From Citrobacter sp. MGH106 (lineage in GTDB: Bacteria; Pseudomonadota; Gammaproteobacteria; Enterobacterales; Enterobacteriaceae): a stretch of 64,000 nucleotides of DNA. The notes below the pieces were generated by a model. It searched no databases. It was not told the origin of the DNA and was given only the letters and a program-made list of their open reading frames with translations. Within the stretch, counting starts at the first letter, position 1. Every line of letters begins with the position of its first letter. The translations under genes and the position numbers were made by a program. Where the stretch lies: contig NZ_KQ089822.1 of assembly GCF_001037495.1 (NCBI RefSeq), positions 930,001-994,000 of the forward strand, written 5' to 3'. Below are positions 1 through 9,769 of this stretch, in pieces.

Positions 1-138
1 GATGGAGAGTGTGCTCCCTGCTGAGGTCCCCATATCGGGTAACGTGTCCGCAGTATCAGCAAATGCGGGCGCGACCTGACCGATAGTTAGTGCAGCAATG
101 AGGGTAGCAACCAGGTTTTTTTTCAACTGCCTGAACAT
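1..138 (-). CDS. bepA: BepA periplasmic metalloprotease/chaperone, N-terminal fragment
   Basis: Only the first 46 codons are inside the window; the gene continues beyond base 1. The reverse-strand reading begins [15 protein letters not shown] and continues through a hydrophobic stretch to an APAFA signal-peptidase-like end near residue 27, then a short mature N-terminus. This matches the start of BepA (YfgC), a periplasmic M48 zinc protease with TPR repeats that assists assembly and quality control of LptD and other outer-membrane proteins. The catalytic domain is not visible here. It is divergent from perM, as in E. coli. The start codon is at 136-138. Confidence 0.9.
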   Translation of the reverse strand, partial: MFRQLKKNLVATLIAALTIGQVAPAFADTADTLPDMGTSAGSTLSI

Positions 139-363
139 AACCTCTGTCCTGTATTCATGGAGATAGCCATTTTGACCCGTGCTGCGAAGTATCGTTCACA
201 CTCCGGCAGCATTCGGAGTGTAACTGCGAAATCCTGCGATGAACACCCAGGAAGAATGTCTTTTCACTTTGCGGAATGAGTCATAAAAAGCGAAGTCTTT
301 TTTGTGACATTTCGATACAATTCGGGATCGCAATCCCGCTATTGAGGTTCATGGAAGGGTTTT

Positions 364-1428
364 ATGCTCGAAATGCTGATGCAATGGTATCGCCGCCGCT
401 TTAGCGACCCAGAGGCTATTGCCTTGTTGGTTATCCTGGTTGCCGGTTTTGGTATTCTTTTTTTCTTTAGCGGTCTGTTAGCACCGCTGCTGGTCGCGAT
501 TGTGCTGGCTTACCTGCTTGAATGGCCGACAGTGCGTCTGGAAAATATCGGCTGTTCCCGACCCTGGGCGACATCCATTGTGCTGGTGGTGTTTGTCGGT
601 ATCTTGCTACTGATGGCGTTCGTGGTGATGCCTGTCGCGTGGCAGCAGGGGATTTATCTGATACGTGATATGCCCGGCATGCTGAATAAGCTTTCTGACT
701 TTGCTGCAACCTTACCACGACGTTATCCGGCGCTGATGGACGCTGGCATTATTGATGCGATGGCGGAGAATATGCGCTCGCGGATGCTCACGATGGGCGA
801 CTCGGTGGTGAAATATTCTGTGGCCTCCCTGGTCGGATTACTGACACTGGCGGTTTATCTGGTTCTCGTGCCGTTGATGGTGTTCTTCCTGGTGAAAGAT
901 AAAGGGCAGATGCTGAATGCTGTGCGTCGGGTGTTGCCGCGTAATCGCGGGCTGGCGGGGCAGGTCTGGAAAGAGATGAATCAGCAAATCACTAACTACA
1001 TTCGTGGCAAAGTGCTCGAAATGGTGGTGGTGGGGGTTGCGACCTGGCTTGGCTTCCTGCTGTTTGGCCTCAACTATTCTCTGCTATTGGCGGTGCTGGT
1101 CGGGTTCTCAGTCCTGATCCCGTATATCGGCGCCTTTGTGGTGACGATTCCGGTGGTTGGTGTGGCACTGTTCCAGTTTGGTCTCGGGACCGAATTCTGG
1201 AGCTGTTTTGCCGTGTACCTGATAATCCAGGCGCTGGATGGCAATCTGCTGGTCCCTGTACTTTTCTCCGAGGCTGTAAATCTGCATCCGTTGGTGATTA
1301 TTCTGTCAGTGGTTATTTTCGGCGGTCTGTGGGGCTTTTGGGGCGTATTCTTTGCTATTCCGCTGGCGACGCTAATTAAAGCGGTAGTTCATGCCTGGCC
1401 GGATGGTCAGACGATTGACGAATCCTAA
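364..1428 (+). CDS. perM: PerM, AI-2E family inner-membrane permease
   Basis: The 354-residue polytopic membrane protein belongs to the AI-2E transporter (UPF0118) family and is close to E. coli PerM (YfgO) in length and sequence. Several hydrophobic segments are visible: two near residues 18-50, one near 60-85, and a dense cluster from about 150 to 340 containing the conserved GFSVLIPYIGAF stretch. The start follows AAGG with suitable spacing. The gene is divergent from bepA. The physiological substrate of PerM is not firmly established, so 'permease' is a family-level call. Confidence 0.92.
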   Translation: MLEMLMQWYRRRFSDPEAIALLVILVAGFGILFFFSGLLAPLLVAIVLAYLLEWPTVRLENIGCSRPWATSIVLVVFVGILLLMAFVVMPVAWQQGIYLIRDMPGMLNKLSDFAATLPRRYPALMDAGIIDAMAENMRSRMLTMGDSVVKYSVASLVGLLTLAVYLVLVPLMVFFLVKDKGQMLNAVRRVLPRNRGLAGQVWKEMNQQITNYIRGKVLEMVVVGVATWLGFLLFGLNYSLLLAVLVGFSVLIPYIGAFVVTIPVVGVALFQFGLGTEFWSCFAVYLIIQALDGNLLVPVLFSEAVNLHPLVIILSVVIFGGLWGFWGVFFAIPLATLIKAVVHAWPDGQTIDES

Positions 1429-1512
1429 TCAGGATGCTGTGGCGGCGCAATGCCGCCGGGTATCCATATTCTCTATTTGAATTATGCAGGTTGCTGCATG
1501 ACAAGGAAGGTT

Positions 1513-2676
1513 ATGAACTGTTCAATTCTTAATTTGACGCTGTTCCAACGTGGACACGTTTACGCACCTGAAGATCTGGGACTACAGGATATACTGGTTT
1601 CTGATGGCAAAATTGTTGCTGTTGCGCCCACAATCGCTGCAGAAGATTTTCCTGGCTGCCAGTGTATCAATCTTGATGGTGCTATTGTTTGTCCGGGGTT
1701 TATCGATCAGCACGTCCATCTGATCGGTGGCGGCGGGGAAGCTGGGCCACATACCCGCACGCCGGAGGTGCGTCTGTCGCGCCTGGTTGAAGCAGGTATT
1801 ACTTCGGTTGTGGGATTACTGGGAACTGACGGCATCACCCGCCACCCGGAGTCGCTGTTGGCTAAAACCCGAGCTCTGGAGTATGAAGGCATCAGTGCCT
1901 GGATGCTAACCGGCGCTTACTCTTTACCTTCGCCGACTATTACCGGCAGTATTGAACGCGATGTGGCATTGATCGATAAAGTGATTGGGGTTAAATGTGC
2001 AGTTTCCGACCATCGATCATCTGCCCCGAATACAGCAGTGCTGGCGAATATGGCGGCTCAGTCGCGCGTAGGTGGATTGCTGGGACAAAAACCAGGGATC
2101 AGCGTATTCCATATGGGTGACAGTCCGCGCATGCTGGAGCCGTTGTATGACATTCTGAACAGCAGTGATGTACCTGTCACCAAGCTGTTGCCAACGCATG
2201 TTAACCGTGCGGAGCCGCTGTTTCAGGCCGCGTTAGAGTATGCCCGCAAAGGCGGTTATATCGACATCACCAGCAGTATTGATGAGCCTGTCTCCCCGGC
2301 AATGGCTATTGCTACCGCGCTGCGCCATGAAGTTCCACTGTCGCGTATTACCCTGAGTTCAGATGGTAATGGCAGCCAGCCGGAATTTGATGAACACGGT
2401 AATCTGACGGGGATTGGTGTAGCCGGATTCGAATCACTTGCTGATACGGTGCGCCAATTGGTGAAGGTTCATGCCATACCGTTGGAGCTGGCGCTACGTC
2501 CGCTGACACGCACAGTAGCGGAGTTCCTTGGGTTTGAGCATAAAGGCCGTCTGGCGGTCGGATGTGATGCGGATATTCTGGTACTAAACGACGAGCTGGA
2601 AGTTTATCACCTCTGGGCGAAGGGGGTTGCGGTAGTGAGAGAGAAGAAAGCGTGCGTTAAAGGAACATTTGAGTAG
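1513..2676 (+). CDS. iadA: Isoaspartyl dipeptidase (IadA-type metallo-hydrolase)
   Basis: The 387-residue amidohydrolase-superfamily protein resembles E. coli isoaspartyl dipeptidase (about 390 residues), which cleaves beta-aspartyl dipeptides released during turnover of isomerised proteins. The expected metal ligands are visible: the HVH pair at residues 67 and 69, a lysine in IGVKC at 161 that would be the carboxylated bridge, histidines in VFHMGDS and LLPTHVNR, and the aspartate in LSSDGNG. I chose the ATG at 1513 because AAGGA precedes it and the length fits; ATGs at 1450 and 1498 would add unconserved residues. It sits between perM and bcp, where E. coli K-12 carries the hyf operon. In K-12 iadA lies elsewhere, so this may be a relocated copy or a paralogue. 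Confidence 0.85.
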   Translation: MNCSILNLTLFQRGHVYAPEDLGLQDILVSDGKIVAVAPTIAAEDFPGCQCINLDGAIVCPGFIDQHVHLIGGGGEAGPHTRTPEVRLSRLVEAGITSVVGLLGTDGITRHPESLLAKTRALEYEGISAWMLTGAYSLPSPTITGSIERDVALIDKVIGVKCAVSDHRSSAPNTAVLANMAAQSRVGGLLGQKPGISVFHMGDSPRMLEPLYDILNSSDVPVTKLLPTHVNRAEPLFQAALEYARKGGYIDITSSIDEPVSPAMAIATALRHEVPLSRITLSSDGNGSQPEFDEHGNLTGIGVAGFESLADTVRQLVKVHAIPLELALRPLTRTVAEFLGFEHKGRLAVGCDADILVLNDELEVYHLWAKGVAVVREKKACVKGTFE

Positions 2677-2686
2677 ATAGCGGTTG

Positions 2687-2719
2687 TGCCGGATGGCGGT
2701 GTAAAAGCCTAATCCGGCA
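2687..2719. repeat. REP-like palindrome between iadA and bcp
   Basis: An imperfect palindrome with TGCCGGAT at one end and ATCCGGCA at the other forms a hairpin in the 52-nt gap between two converging genes. It has the typical REP GCCGGA/TCCGGC arms. It may help terminate or stabilise both transcripts; there is no strong T-run. Confidence 0.65.
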
Positions 2720-2728
2720 CAATGTACA

Positions 2729-3199
2729 TCAGGCGTTTTCTTTCAACCAGTTCATGACCACATCGTGGTGATTGCTGGTTTTGAAATCATCAAACACGTG
2801 TTCGATTTTACCCTCGGCATCAATCAGGAAGCTGATGCGATGGATGCCATCGTAGGTTTTTCCCATAAACGATTTCTCACCCCAGACACCGAACTGCTCG
2901 CATACCTGATGATCTTCATCGGACAGGAGCGTGAAGTTAAGCACTTCTTTTTCAGCAAATCGGGAAAGCTTTTCAGGTTTATCGGTGCTGATCCCCAGGA
3001 CTTCAACACCTGCTTTTTTTAACTGATCCATGTTATCGCGTAAGCCGCAGGCTTGCACGGTACAGCCCGGCGTCATGGCTTTCGGGTAGAAATAAACCAG
3101 AACACGCTGTCCCTGGAAGTCGGTTAAATTTACTTGTTCTCCGTCTTGGTCCGGCAAGCTAAATTTCGGTGCGATATCACCGGCTTTCAGTGGGTTCAT
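2729..3199 (-). CDS. bcp: Bcp thiol peroxidase (peroxiredoxin Q)
   Basis: The 156-residue peroxiredoxin reduces hydrogen peroxide and organic or lipid hydroperoxides using thioredoxin-type reductants in the cytoplasm. The peroxidatic cysteine is C46 in the TPGCTVQAC motif, with a possible resolving cysteine at C51, as in E. coli Bcp. Length and sequence match the family. The start codon overlaps the gcvR stop by one base (TAATG), so translation is probably coupled to gcvR. Confidence 0.95.
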   Translation of the reverse strand: MNPLKAGDIAPKFSLPDQDGEQVNLTDFQGQRVLVYFYPKAMTPGCTVQACGLRDNMDQLKKAGVEVLGISTDKPEKLSRFAEKEVLNFTLLSDEDHQVCEQFGVWGEKSFMGKTYDGIHRISFLIDAEGKIEHVFDDFKTSNHHDVVMNWLKENA

Positions 3200-3771
3200 T
3201 ACTTAACTCCATCCTGTTCATCATGCTGTGAGTAATTGACGACGTTAATACTGCCTTGCGCATTGAGTTCTGTACAGAGTGCTTTAAAGGCATCCTCAAT
3301 ATTTGCCGAATCGTGTGACGCGGGACTATGTGCCGTGATTTGGATAAACAGTTGTGCAGACTTTCCGTTTTCAGCCGGTTGTGTGCGAGAAACCAGTTCC
3401 GCGATATTCATTTGGTGACTGTCAAAAAGTGCGGTAAAGCGTTCTATCAGATGGGGAGAGTCGGGGACATCGACCTGCACCCATACCGTGGCGGGCATCG
3501 CCGGACGGGGGCGAGCAGTCGTTCGCTTCATCACAATCAATAAATCCAGCTCTGCACCTTTCAACGGCAAGGTTGATTCAATCAGGGTTATGGCATTCCA
3601 GGTACCGGATAACAGCATAATAAAAGTAAACTCGTCACCCAGCATGGCCAGTCGGCTGTCTTCAATATTACAGCCACAACTGCTGACATGACGAGTGATG
3701 GTGTTCACAATTCCCGGGCGATCAGCACCCAGCGCAGTAATGACCAGATAGTGTTGCGATGACGGTGTCAA
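3199..3771 (-). CDS. gcvR: GcvR, glycine cleavage system transcriptional repressor
   Basis: The 190-residue protein contains two ACT domains (roughly residues 5-85 and 95-175) and no DNA-binding domain. GcvR represses gcvTHP by binding the activator GcvA when glycine is scarce. I assign the start to a TTG at 3769-3771, which has AAGGA upstream and gives exactly the E. coli GcvR length. An in-frame ATG at 3804 would add 11 unconserved residues. The gene is divergent from dapA and its stop overlaps the bcp start. Confidence 0.9.
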   Translation of the reverse strand: MTPSSQHYLVITALGADRPGIVNTITRHVSSCGCNIEDSRLAMLGDEFTFIMLLSGTWNAITLIESTLPLKGAELDLLIVMKRTTARPRPAMPATVWVQVDVPDSPHLIERFTALFDSHQMNIAELVSRTQPAENGKSAQLFIQITAHSPASHDSANIEDAFKALCTELNAQGSINVVNYSQHDEQDGVK

Positions 3772-3916
3772 ACCTGTTCTTCCTTTGAGAGGTGAGGTAA
3801 TCATAAGGAAAGCATAAAAAAAACATGCATACAACAATCAGAAGGGCTATGGTCGCTTGCTTTTATTGTCGTACCAAACGTACCATTGAGACACTTGTTT
3901 GCACAGAGGATGGCCC

Positions 3917-4795
3917 ATGTTCACGGGAAGTATTGTCGCGCTTATTACGCCGATGGATGAGAAAGGTAAAGTCTGCCGGTCGAGCCTGAAAAAACTGATT
4001 GATTATCATGTCGCCAGCGGCACCTCGGCGATCGTTTCGGTTGGCACCACCGGTGAGTCCGCCACGTTGAGTCATGATGAGCATGGCGACGTGGTAATGA
4101 TGACGCTGGAGCTGGCCGACGGGCGTATTCCGGTGATTGCCGGAACCGGCGCCAATGCGACCGCAGAAGCCATTAGTCTGACGCAGCGTTTCAACGACAG
4201 TGGTATTGTCGGCTGCCTGACGGTGACGCCTTACTACAACCGCCCAACCCAGGAAGGCCTGTTCCAGCATTTCAAAGCCATCGCTGAACATACTGACCTG
4301 CCGCAAATTCTGTATAATGTGCCGTCCCGTACTGGCTGCGATATGCTGCCGGAAACCGTTGGTCGTCTGGCGAAAGTAAAAAATATTGTCGCTATCAAAG
4401 AGGCCACAGGGAACTTAAGTCGTGTTCACCAGATCAAAGAGCTGGTTTCAGACGATTTTATTCTGCTCAGCGGTGATGACGCGACTGGGCTGGACTTTAT
4501 TCAGCTTGGTGGTCATGGCGTGATTTCTGTTACGTCTAACGTAGCGGCACGTGATATGGCTGAAATGTGCAAACTGGCGGCAGAAGGGCACTTTGCCGAG
4601 GCGCGGGTGATCAATCAGCGTCTGATGCCGTTACACAACAAACTATTTGTCGAACCCAATCCTATCCCGGTGAAATGGGCATGTAAGGAGTTGGGACTTG
4701 TGGCGACCGATACACTGCGTCTGCCGATGACGCCAATCACGGACAATGCTCGTGATATCGTCAAAGCGGCGCTTAAGCATGCCGGTTTGCTGTAA
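3917..4795 (+). CDS. dapA: 4-hydroxy-tetrahydrodipicolinate synthase
   Basis: DapA condenses aspartate semialdehyde with pyruvate, the first committed step of lysine and diaminopimelate synthesis. The 292-residue length equals that of E. coli DapA. Visible motifs include VGTTGES near residue 44, the YNVPSRTG region (Tyr133/Arg138 area) and the Schiff-base lysine in AIKEATG (near residue 161). The ATG at 3917 follows AGAGGA; an upstream in-frame TTG is not needed. It is followed 16 nt later by bamC, which forms an operon with it, and is divergent from gcvR. Confidence 0.97.
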   Translation: MFTGSIVALITPMDEKGKVCRSSLKKLIDYHVASGTSAIVSVGTTGESATLSHDEHGDVVMMTLELADGRIPVIAGTGANATAEAISLTQRFNDSGIVGCLTVTPYYNRPTQEGLFQHFKAIAEHTDLPQILYNVPSRTGCDMLPETVGRLAKVKNIVAIKEATGNLSRVHQIKELVSDDFILLSGDDATGLDFIQLGGHGVISVTSNVAARDMAEMCKLAAEGHFAEARVINQRLMPLHNKLFVEPNPIPVKWACKELGLVATDTLRLPMTPITDNARDIVKAALKHAGLL

Positions 4796-4811
4796 AGTTT
4801 AGGGAGATTTG

Positions 4812-5846
4812 ATGGCTTACTCAGTACAAAAGTCGCGCCTGGCCAAGGTTGCGGGTGTTTCGCTTGTTATGTTGCTCGCGGCCTGTAGTTCTGATTCGCG
4901 CTATAAGCGCCAGGTGAGCGGTGACGAATCCTATCTGGAGGCTGCACCGCTTGCTGAGCTTCACGCGCCAGCTGGGATGATTCTGCCGATAACCGCAGGT
5001 GACTATAATATCCCGGTTACTAACGGCAGTGGTGCCGTAGGTAAAGCGCTGGATATTCGCCCACCGGCTCAGCCGTTAGCATTAGTCAGTGGCGCACGTA
5101 CCCAGATTGCGGGTGATACGGCAACATTGCTGGTGGAAAATGGCCGTGCCAACACTCTGTGGCCGCAGGTTGTCAGCGTGATTCAGTCTAAAAATTACAC
5201 TATCACCAAACGCGATGATGCCAGCCAGACGCTGACTACCGATTGGGTTGACTGGAACCGTCTGGATGAAGACGAACAGTACCGTGGACGTTATCAAATC
5301 TCGGTTAAACCGCAGGGCTATCAGCAAGCGGTGACGGTGAAACTGGTTAACCTCGAACAGGCCGGTAAGCCAGTCGCAGATGCGGCGTCAATGCAGCGCT
5401 ATAGCGCTGAGATGATGAACGTCATCTCTGCGGGTCTGGATAAGAACGCCACCGATGCTGCGAATGCCGCGCAGAACCGCTCTGCAGCAACTATGGATGT
5501 TCAGAGTGCTGCCGATGACACCGGTTTACCGATGTTGGTCGTTCGTGGACCGTTCAACGTGGTGTGGCAACGTCTGCCGGCGGCTCTTGAGAAAGTGGGC
5601 ATGAAAGTGACCGACAGCACCCGTTCTCAGGGCAGTTTCGCCGTGACCTACAAACCACTGTCTGACAGCGGTTGGCAGGAACTGGGCGCAACCGATCCGG
5701 GTCTGGTATCCGGTGACTACAAACTGCAGGTCGGTGATTTAGACAACCGCAGCAGTATGCAGTTTATCGATCCGAAGGGACACACCCTGACGCAAAGCCA
5801 GAACGACGCGCTGGTTGCCGTCTTCCAGGCAGCTTTCAGTAAGTAA
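4812..5846 (+). CDS. bamC: BamC, outer-membrane assembly lipoprotein
   Basis: The 344-residue lipoprotein is a subunit of the BAM complex that inserts beta-barrel proteins into the outer membrane. A short signal peptide ends in the lipobox LLAACSS, with C25 as the lipidation site. It is followed by an unstructured N-terminal segment known to bind BamD, then two helix-grip domains (approximately 100-215 and 225-344). The ATG at 4812 is preceded by AGGGAGA; a TTG one codon upstream is less likely. It is cotranscribed with dapA and ends in a strong terminator. Confidence 0.96.
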   Translation: MAYSVQKSRLAKVAGVSLVMLLAACSSDSRYKRQVSGDESYLEAAPLAELHAPAGMILPITAGDYNIPVTNGSGAVGKALDIRPPAQPLALVSGARTQIAGDTATLLVENGRANTLWPQVVSVIQSKNYTITKRDDASQTLTTDWVDWNRLDEDEQYRGRYQISVKPQGYQQAVTVKLVNLEQAGKPVADAASMQRYSAEMMNVISAGLDKNATDAANAAQNRSAATMDVQSAADDTGLPMLVVRGPFNVVWQRLPAALEKVGMKVTDSTRSQGSFAVTYKPLSDSGWQELGATDPGLVSGDYKLQVGDLDNRSSMQFIDPKGHTLTQSQNDALVAVFQAAFSK

Positions 5847-5854
5847 AAATAAAG

Positions 5855-5879
5855 GGCTGGAGTAATCCAGCCTTTTTTT
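5855..5879 (+). terminator. Intrinsic terminator of dapA-bamC
   Basis: A GGCTGGA/TCCAGCC stem with a four-base GTAA loop is followed by seven T residues, starting nine bases after the bamC stop codon. Confidence 0.9.
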
Positions 5880-5889
5880 CTGATATGAT

Positions 5890-5905
5890 ACGCAAACGTG
5901 TGCGT
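5890..5905. promoter_or_regulatory. PurR operator upstream of purC
   Basis: The 16-mer ACGCAAACGTGTGCGT is a near-perfect PurR box palindrome (family consensus ACGCAAACG-T-TTGCGT type). It lies about 50 bases before the purC start. PurR with hypoxanthine or guanine would repress purC here, as in E. coli. Confidence 0.88.
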
Positions 5906-5956
5906 CAGCAGAAAAGCGCAATATTTATCGTTAATTCACACCCAGGAGTAATAAAG

Positions 5957-6670
5957 ATGCAAAAGCAAGCTGAGTTGTATCGTGGTAAAGCGAAGACCGT
6001 ATACAGCACGGAAAACCCGGACCTGTTGGTGCTCGAATTCCGCAATGATACGTCAGCAGGGGATGGCGCGCGCATTGAACAGTTTGATCGTAAAGGTATG
6101 GTGAACAATAAATTCAACCATTTCATTATGACTAAGCTGGAAGAAGCGGGTATTCCTACCCAAATGGAGCGACTGCTTTCTGATACCGAATGTCTGGTGA
6201 AAAAACTGGAGATGGTACCGGTTGAGTGCGTGGTGCGTAACCGTGCGGCAGGTTCTCTGGTGAAGCGTTTAGGCGTTGAGGAAGGTATTGAACTGAATCC
6301 GCCTCTGTTTGATCTGTTCCTGAAAAATGATGCAATGCACGACCCGATGATTAACGATTCTTACTGCGAAACTTTTGGTTGGGTGAGCAAAGAGAATCTG
6401 GCACGTATGAAAGAGCTGACCTACAAGGCCAATGACGTGCTGAAGAAAATGTTTGATGACGCAGGCCTGATTCTGGTCGACTTCAAACTTGAGTTTGGCT
6501 TGTATAAAGGCGAAGTCGTTCTGGGTGATGAATTCTCTCCGGATGGTAGCCGCCTGTGGGATAAAGAAACCCTGGATAAAATGGATAAAGATCGCTTCCG
6601 CCAGAGTCTGGGCGGCCTGATCGAAGCCTATGAAGCCGTCGCGCATCGCCTGGGCGTGAAGTTAGACTGA
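5957..6670 (+). CDS. purC: SAICAR synthetase (phosphoribosylaminoimidazole-succinocarboxamide synthase)
   Basis: PurC ligates aspartate to CAIR with ATP in de novo purine synthesis. The 237-residue length is that of E. coli PurC. The N-terminal YRGKAKTVY nucleotide-binding segment, the [11 protein letters not shown] motif and the DFKLEFG motif are all present. The ATG at 5957 is chosen over an upstream in-frame ATG at 5885, because the upstream codons run through the PurR operator; CAGGAG lies upstream. The gene is monocistronic between the bamC terminator and a weak downstream hairpin. Confidence 0.97.
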   Translation: MQKQAELYRGKAKTVYSTENPDLLVLEFRNDTSAGDGARIEQFDRKGMVNNKFNHFIMTKLEEAGIPTQMERLLSDTECLVKKLEMVPVECVVRNRAAGSLVKRLGVEEGIELNPPLFDLFLKNDAMHDPMINDSYCETFGWVSKENLARMKELTYKANDVLKKMFDDAGLILVDFKLEFGLYKGEVVLGDEFSPDGSRLWDKETLDKMDKDRFRQSLGGLIEAYEAVAHRLGVKLD

Positions 6671-6680
6671 TCCCTCCTTC

Positions 6681-6704
6681 GAGCCGGCGATCGCTCACCG
6701 GCTC
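6681..6704 (+). terminator. Possible purC terminator hairpin
   Basis: GAGCCGG and CCGGCTC can pair across a 10-base loop shortly after the purC stop. The following sequence has only scattered T residues, so this may be a weak terminator or a 3' stabilising hairpin. Confidence 0.45.
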
Positions 6705-6798
6705 ATCAATCATACCTATTTGATTACTGTTTCTTATGGTAATCCTGTTCCGAACCGCCTACGATCATCATCATAATGAATAAAAAGTTGAGGTGATT

Positions 6799-7665
6799 AT
6801 GCGCTGGCAAGGGCGTCGTGAAAGTGACAATGTAGAAGACAGACGTAATAGCTCTGGTGGCGGTCCTTCTATGGGCGGGCCAGGTTTTCGTTTGCCAAGT
6901 GGTAAAGGCGGCATCATCCTGCTGATTGTGGTGCTCGTGGCAGGGTATTACGGCGTGGATCTCACCGGATTAATGACAGGCCAACCCGTTTCACAAGAAC
7001 AATCAACGCGCTCCATCAGTCCCAACGATGATGAAGCAGCCAAATTTACCTCGGTGATTCTGGCGACAACGGAAGATACCTGGGGGCAGCAGTTTGAAAA
7101 AATGGGCCGTACCTATCAGCAACCCAGGCTGGTGATGTATCGTGGTTCCATGCGTACCGGTTGCGGAGTGGGTCAGTCCATTATGGGACCGTTTTATTGC
7201 CCGGCTGACGGTACTGTTTATATCGACCTCTCATTCTATGACGACATGAAAAATAAGCTGGGCGCTGATGGTGATTTTGCTCAGGGCTATGTCATTGCGC
7301 ATGAAGTGGGTCACCATGTGCAGAAACTGCTGGGTATCGAGCCAAAGATTCGCCAGATGCAACAGAACGCCTCACAGGCTGAAGTGAATCGACTTTCCGT
7401 GCGTATGGAACTGCAGGCGGATTGCTTTGCCGGCGTCTGGGGGCACAGTATGCAACAGCAAGGTGTGCTGGAATCAGGTGATCTGGAAGAAGCGTTGAAC
7501 GCCGCACAGGCCATTGGCGACGATCGCCTGCAGCAGCAGGGGCAAGGACGGGTGGTGCCGGACAGCTTTACGCACGGGAGCTCTGAACAGCGTCTTACCT
7601 GGTTTAAGCGTGGCTTTGATAGCGGCGATCCGGCGCAATGCAATACCTTTGGTAAAGGCATGTAA
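6799..7665 (+). CDS. ypfJ: YpfJ, putative membrane-anchored zinc metalloprotease
   Basis: The 288-residue protein of the neutral zinc metallopeptidase (YpfJ/KPN_02809) family has one transmembrane segment near residues 37-53 and a periplasmic domain. A HEVGHH zinc-binding motif is at residues 168-173, with a downstream [11 protein letters not shown] helix that would supply the third ligand. Conserved cysteines flank the catalytic part. The start is the ATG at 6799 after GAGG; a GTG two codons upstream is rejected on spacing. Fifteen bases separate it from tmcA. The physiological substrate is unknown. Confidence 0.93.
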   Translation: MRWQGRRESDNVEDRRNSSGGGPSMGGPGFRLPSGKGGIILLIVVLVAGYYGVDLTGLMTGQPVSQEQSTRSISPNDDEAAKFTSVILATTEDTWGQQFEKMGRTYQQPRLVMYRGSMRTGCGVGQSIMGPFYCPADGTVYIDLSFYDDMKNKLGADGDFAQGYVIAHEVGHHVQKLLGIEPKIRQMQQNASQAEVNRLSVRMELQADCFAGVWGHSMQQQGVLESGDLEEALNAAQAIGDDRLQQQGQGRVVPDSFTHGSSEQRLTWFKRGFDSGDPAQCNTFGKGM

Positions 7666-7680
7666 GATATTGAGGCAGGG

Positions 7681-9684
7681 ATGTCTGACTACATCGCGCT
7701 GCGTGCGCTAACTGAACAAATGACCCGGGAAGGGATCCGCCGTTTGCTGATTATCAGTGGCGAGGGACTCTGGTGTCAGGAGCAGGCGTTAGCGCTGCGC
7801 GATACATTACCCGGCGACTGGCTGTGGGTTGGTGCAGAGCCTCCCTCAGAGCCGGGCTGTACGCCACAGGCGTTGCAAACGTTACTGGGACGTGAATTTC
7901 GTCATGCAGTCTTTGATGCGCGGTCTGGGTTTGACGCCGCAGCGTTTGCCGCATTAAGTGGTACGCTGTATGCCGGGAGCTGGCTGGTGTTGCTGACGCC
8001 CTCCTGGAACAGCTGGCAGACACATCCGGATGTAGATTCGCTGCGCTGGAGTGACTGCGCGCAACCCATCCCAACGCCACACTTTGTCGAACACTTCAAA
8101 CGGGTCATCACTCGCGACAGACAAGCTCTGCACTGGCAGCAGAATCAGTTATTTTCATGCCCGCATTTCCCTGAACGCGCTGACTGGCAAGCCGCGAATG
8201 GGGAGCCTCAACCTGAGCAGGCGGCGATTTTACAACATCTGTTGGCTATGCCCTGTGGTGTGGTAACAGTGACTGCAGCACGTGGTCGGGGTAAATCAGC
8301 CTTAGCAGGGCAGTTGATTTCACGCATGAAGGGAACGGCAATTGTTACTGCGCCCGCTAAAGCGGCAACCGATGTGCTGGCACGCTTTGCCGGTGAGCGT
8401 TACCGCTTTATGGCCCCGGATGCGCTGTTAGCCGGGACTGAAACCGCAGACTGGATTATTGTTGATGAGGCCGCTGCCATTCCCGCACCGTTGCTGCATC
8501 AACTGGTTTCGCGTTTTCCCCGCACGTTGTTAACGACTACGGTTCAGGGTTATGAGGGAACCGGCAGAGGGTTCTTGTTAAAATTCTGCGCCCGTTTCCC
8601 GGCGCTGCGCCGATATGAGTTACAGCAGCCCGTCCGGTGGGCGCAGGGGTGTCCGTTGGAAAAAGTCGTCAGCGATGCACTGGTATTCGATGACGAAACT
8701 TTTATGCATTCGCCTCGGGGAGAGATCCGTTTTTCCACGTTTGAAGCGAATGCCTGGCGCACCAGGCCGAATCTGCCGCTGGCGGTATATCAGTTGCTTT
8801 CCGGGGCGCATTATCGCACCTCACCGCTGGATCTTCGCCGGATGATGGATGCGCCAGGTCAGCATTTTCTTCAGGCATCGGCCTCGGACTCGGTGGCTGG
8901 TGCCGTCTGGCTGGTGGACGAAGGAGGATTATCCGCAGAATTAAGTCAGGCTGTCTTTGCCGGGCACCGTCGACCAAGAGGGAATCTGGTGGCTCAGTCT
9001 CTGGCTGCCCACGGATGTTATCCGCTGGCGGCGACGCTCACTGGACGTCGGGTCAGCCGTATCGCGGTTCACCCTGCGCGCCAGCGGGAAGGTATAGGGC
9101 AACAGCTGATTATGCAGGCCCATCGCTATTCCACGCAGTGTGATTACCTCTCCGTCAGTTTTGGTTATACGCAAGAGCTATGGCGTTTCTGGCAGCGTTG
9201 TGGCTTTGTGTTGGTTCGTATGGGGAACCACCGGGAAGCCAGCAGCGGGTGCTACACCGCAATGGCTTTACTGCCCATCAGTGAGGCGGGGAGGCGTCTC
9301 GCTGAGAGGGAGAACCTGCGCTTGCGTCGTGACGCTGTGATTCTGGCTCAGTGGAATGACGAGGCCATTCCGGTATCCCCACTGAAAGAAACTACGCTTA
9401 ATGATGATGACTGGGAAGAACTGGCGGGATTTGCCTTTGCACATCGGCCACTACTTACCTCATTGGGTTGTCTGAGTCGCCTGCTTCAGAACAGTACGCT
9501 TCCTCTCCCGGCGCTGCGAGGACGTTTACAAGAGCAATGCACTGACGCACAACTGTGCGAGCGACTGAACGTTTCTGGTCGTAAAGCATTGTTACTGCTT
9601 CAGCGTGCAGAGGCGGCGCAGGCGTTAGCGCAACTGGATAATGAACGCGAACAACGGCTACATAATCGCATTATGCAATGGTAA
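7681..9684 (+). CDS. tmcA: tRNA(Met) cytidine acetyltransferase TmcA
   Basis: The 667-residue enzyme forms N4-acetylcytidine at the wobble base of elongator tRNA-Met, using acetyl-CoA and ATP or GTP. A DUF1726-type N-terminal region is followed by a RecD-like helicase domain with Walker A ARGRGKSALAG near residues 198-208 and a DEAAAIP Walker B. A GNAT acetyltransferase fold follows, with VHPARQREGIG near residues 465-475. A C-terminal tRNA-binding region completes the protein. Length and sequence match E. coli TmcA (671 residues) with a slightly shorter C-terminus. It is probably cotranscribed with ypfJ. Confidence 0.95.
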   Translation: MSDYIALRALTEQMTREGIRRLLIISGEGLWCQEQALALRDTLPGDWLWVGAEPPSEPGCTPQALQTLLGREFRHAVFDARSGFDAAAFAALSGTLYAGSWLVLLTPSWNSWQTHPDVDSLRWSDCAQPIPTPHFVEHFKRVITRDRQALHWQQNQLFSCPHFPERADWQAANGEPQPEQAAILQHLLAMPCGVVTVTAARGRGKSALAGQLISRMKGTAIVTAPAKAATDVLARFAGERYRFMAPDALLAGTETADWIIVDEAAAIPAPLLHQLVSRFPRTLLTTTVQGYEGTGRGFLLKFCARFPALRRYELQQPVRWAQGCPLEKVVSDALVFDDETFMHSPRGEIRFSTFEANAWRTRPNLPLAVYQLLSGAHYRTSPLDLRRMMDAPGQHFLQASASDSVAGAVWLVDEGGLSAELSQAVFAGHRRPRGNLVAQSLAAHGCYPLAATLTGRRVSRIAVHPARQREGIGQQLIMQAHRYSTQCDYLSVSFGYTQELWRFWQRCGFVLVRMGNHREASSGCYTAMALLPISEAGRRLAERENLRLRRDAVILAQWNDEAIPVSPLKETTLNDDDWEELAGFAFAHRPLLTSLGCLSRLLQNSTLPLPALRGRLQEQCTDAQLCERLNVSGRKALLLLQRAEAAQALAQLDNEREQRLHNRIMQW

Positions 9685-9769
9685 TTTTTTCACTAACTTC
9701 TTCAATTTCCTGGCATGGTCATTGCGATTAAGCGGCGTAGAATGACGCTCATCAGTTAAGGAGATCGCC

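Noticed and set aside
1441-1457. GGCGGC/GCCGCC hairpin after perM considered as a terminator
   Set aside because: No T-run follows, and the sequence runs straight into the leader of the next gene.
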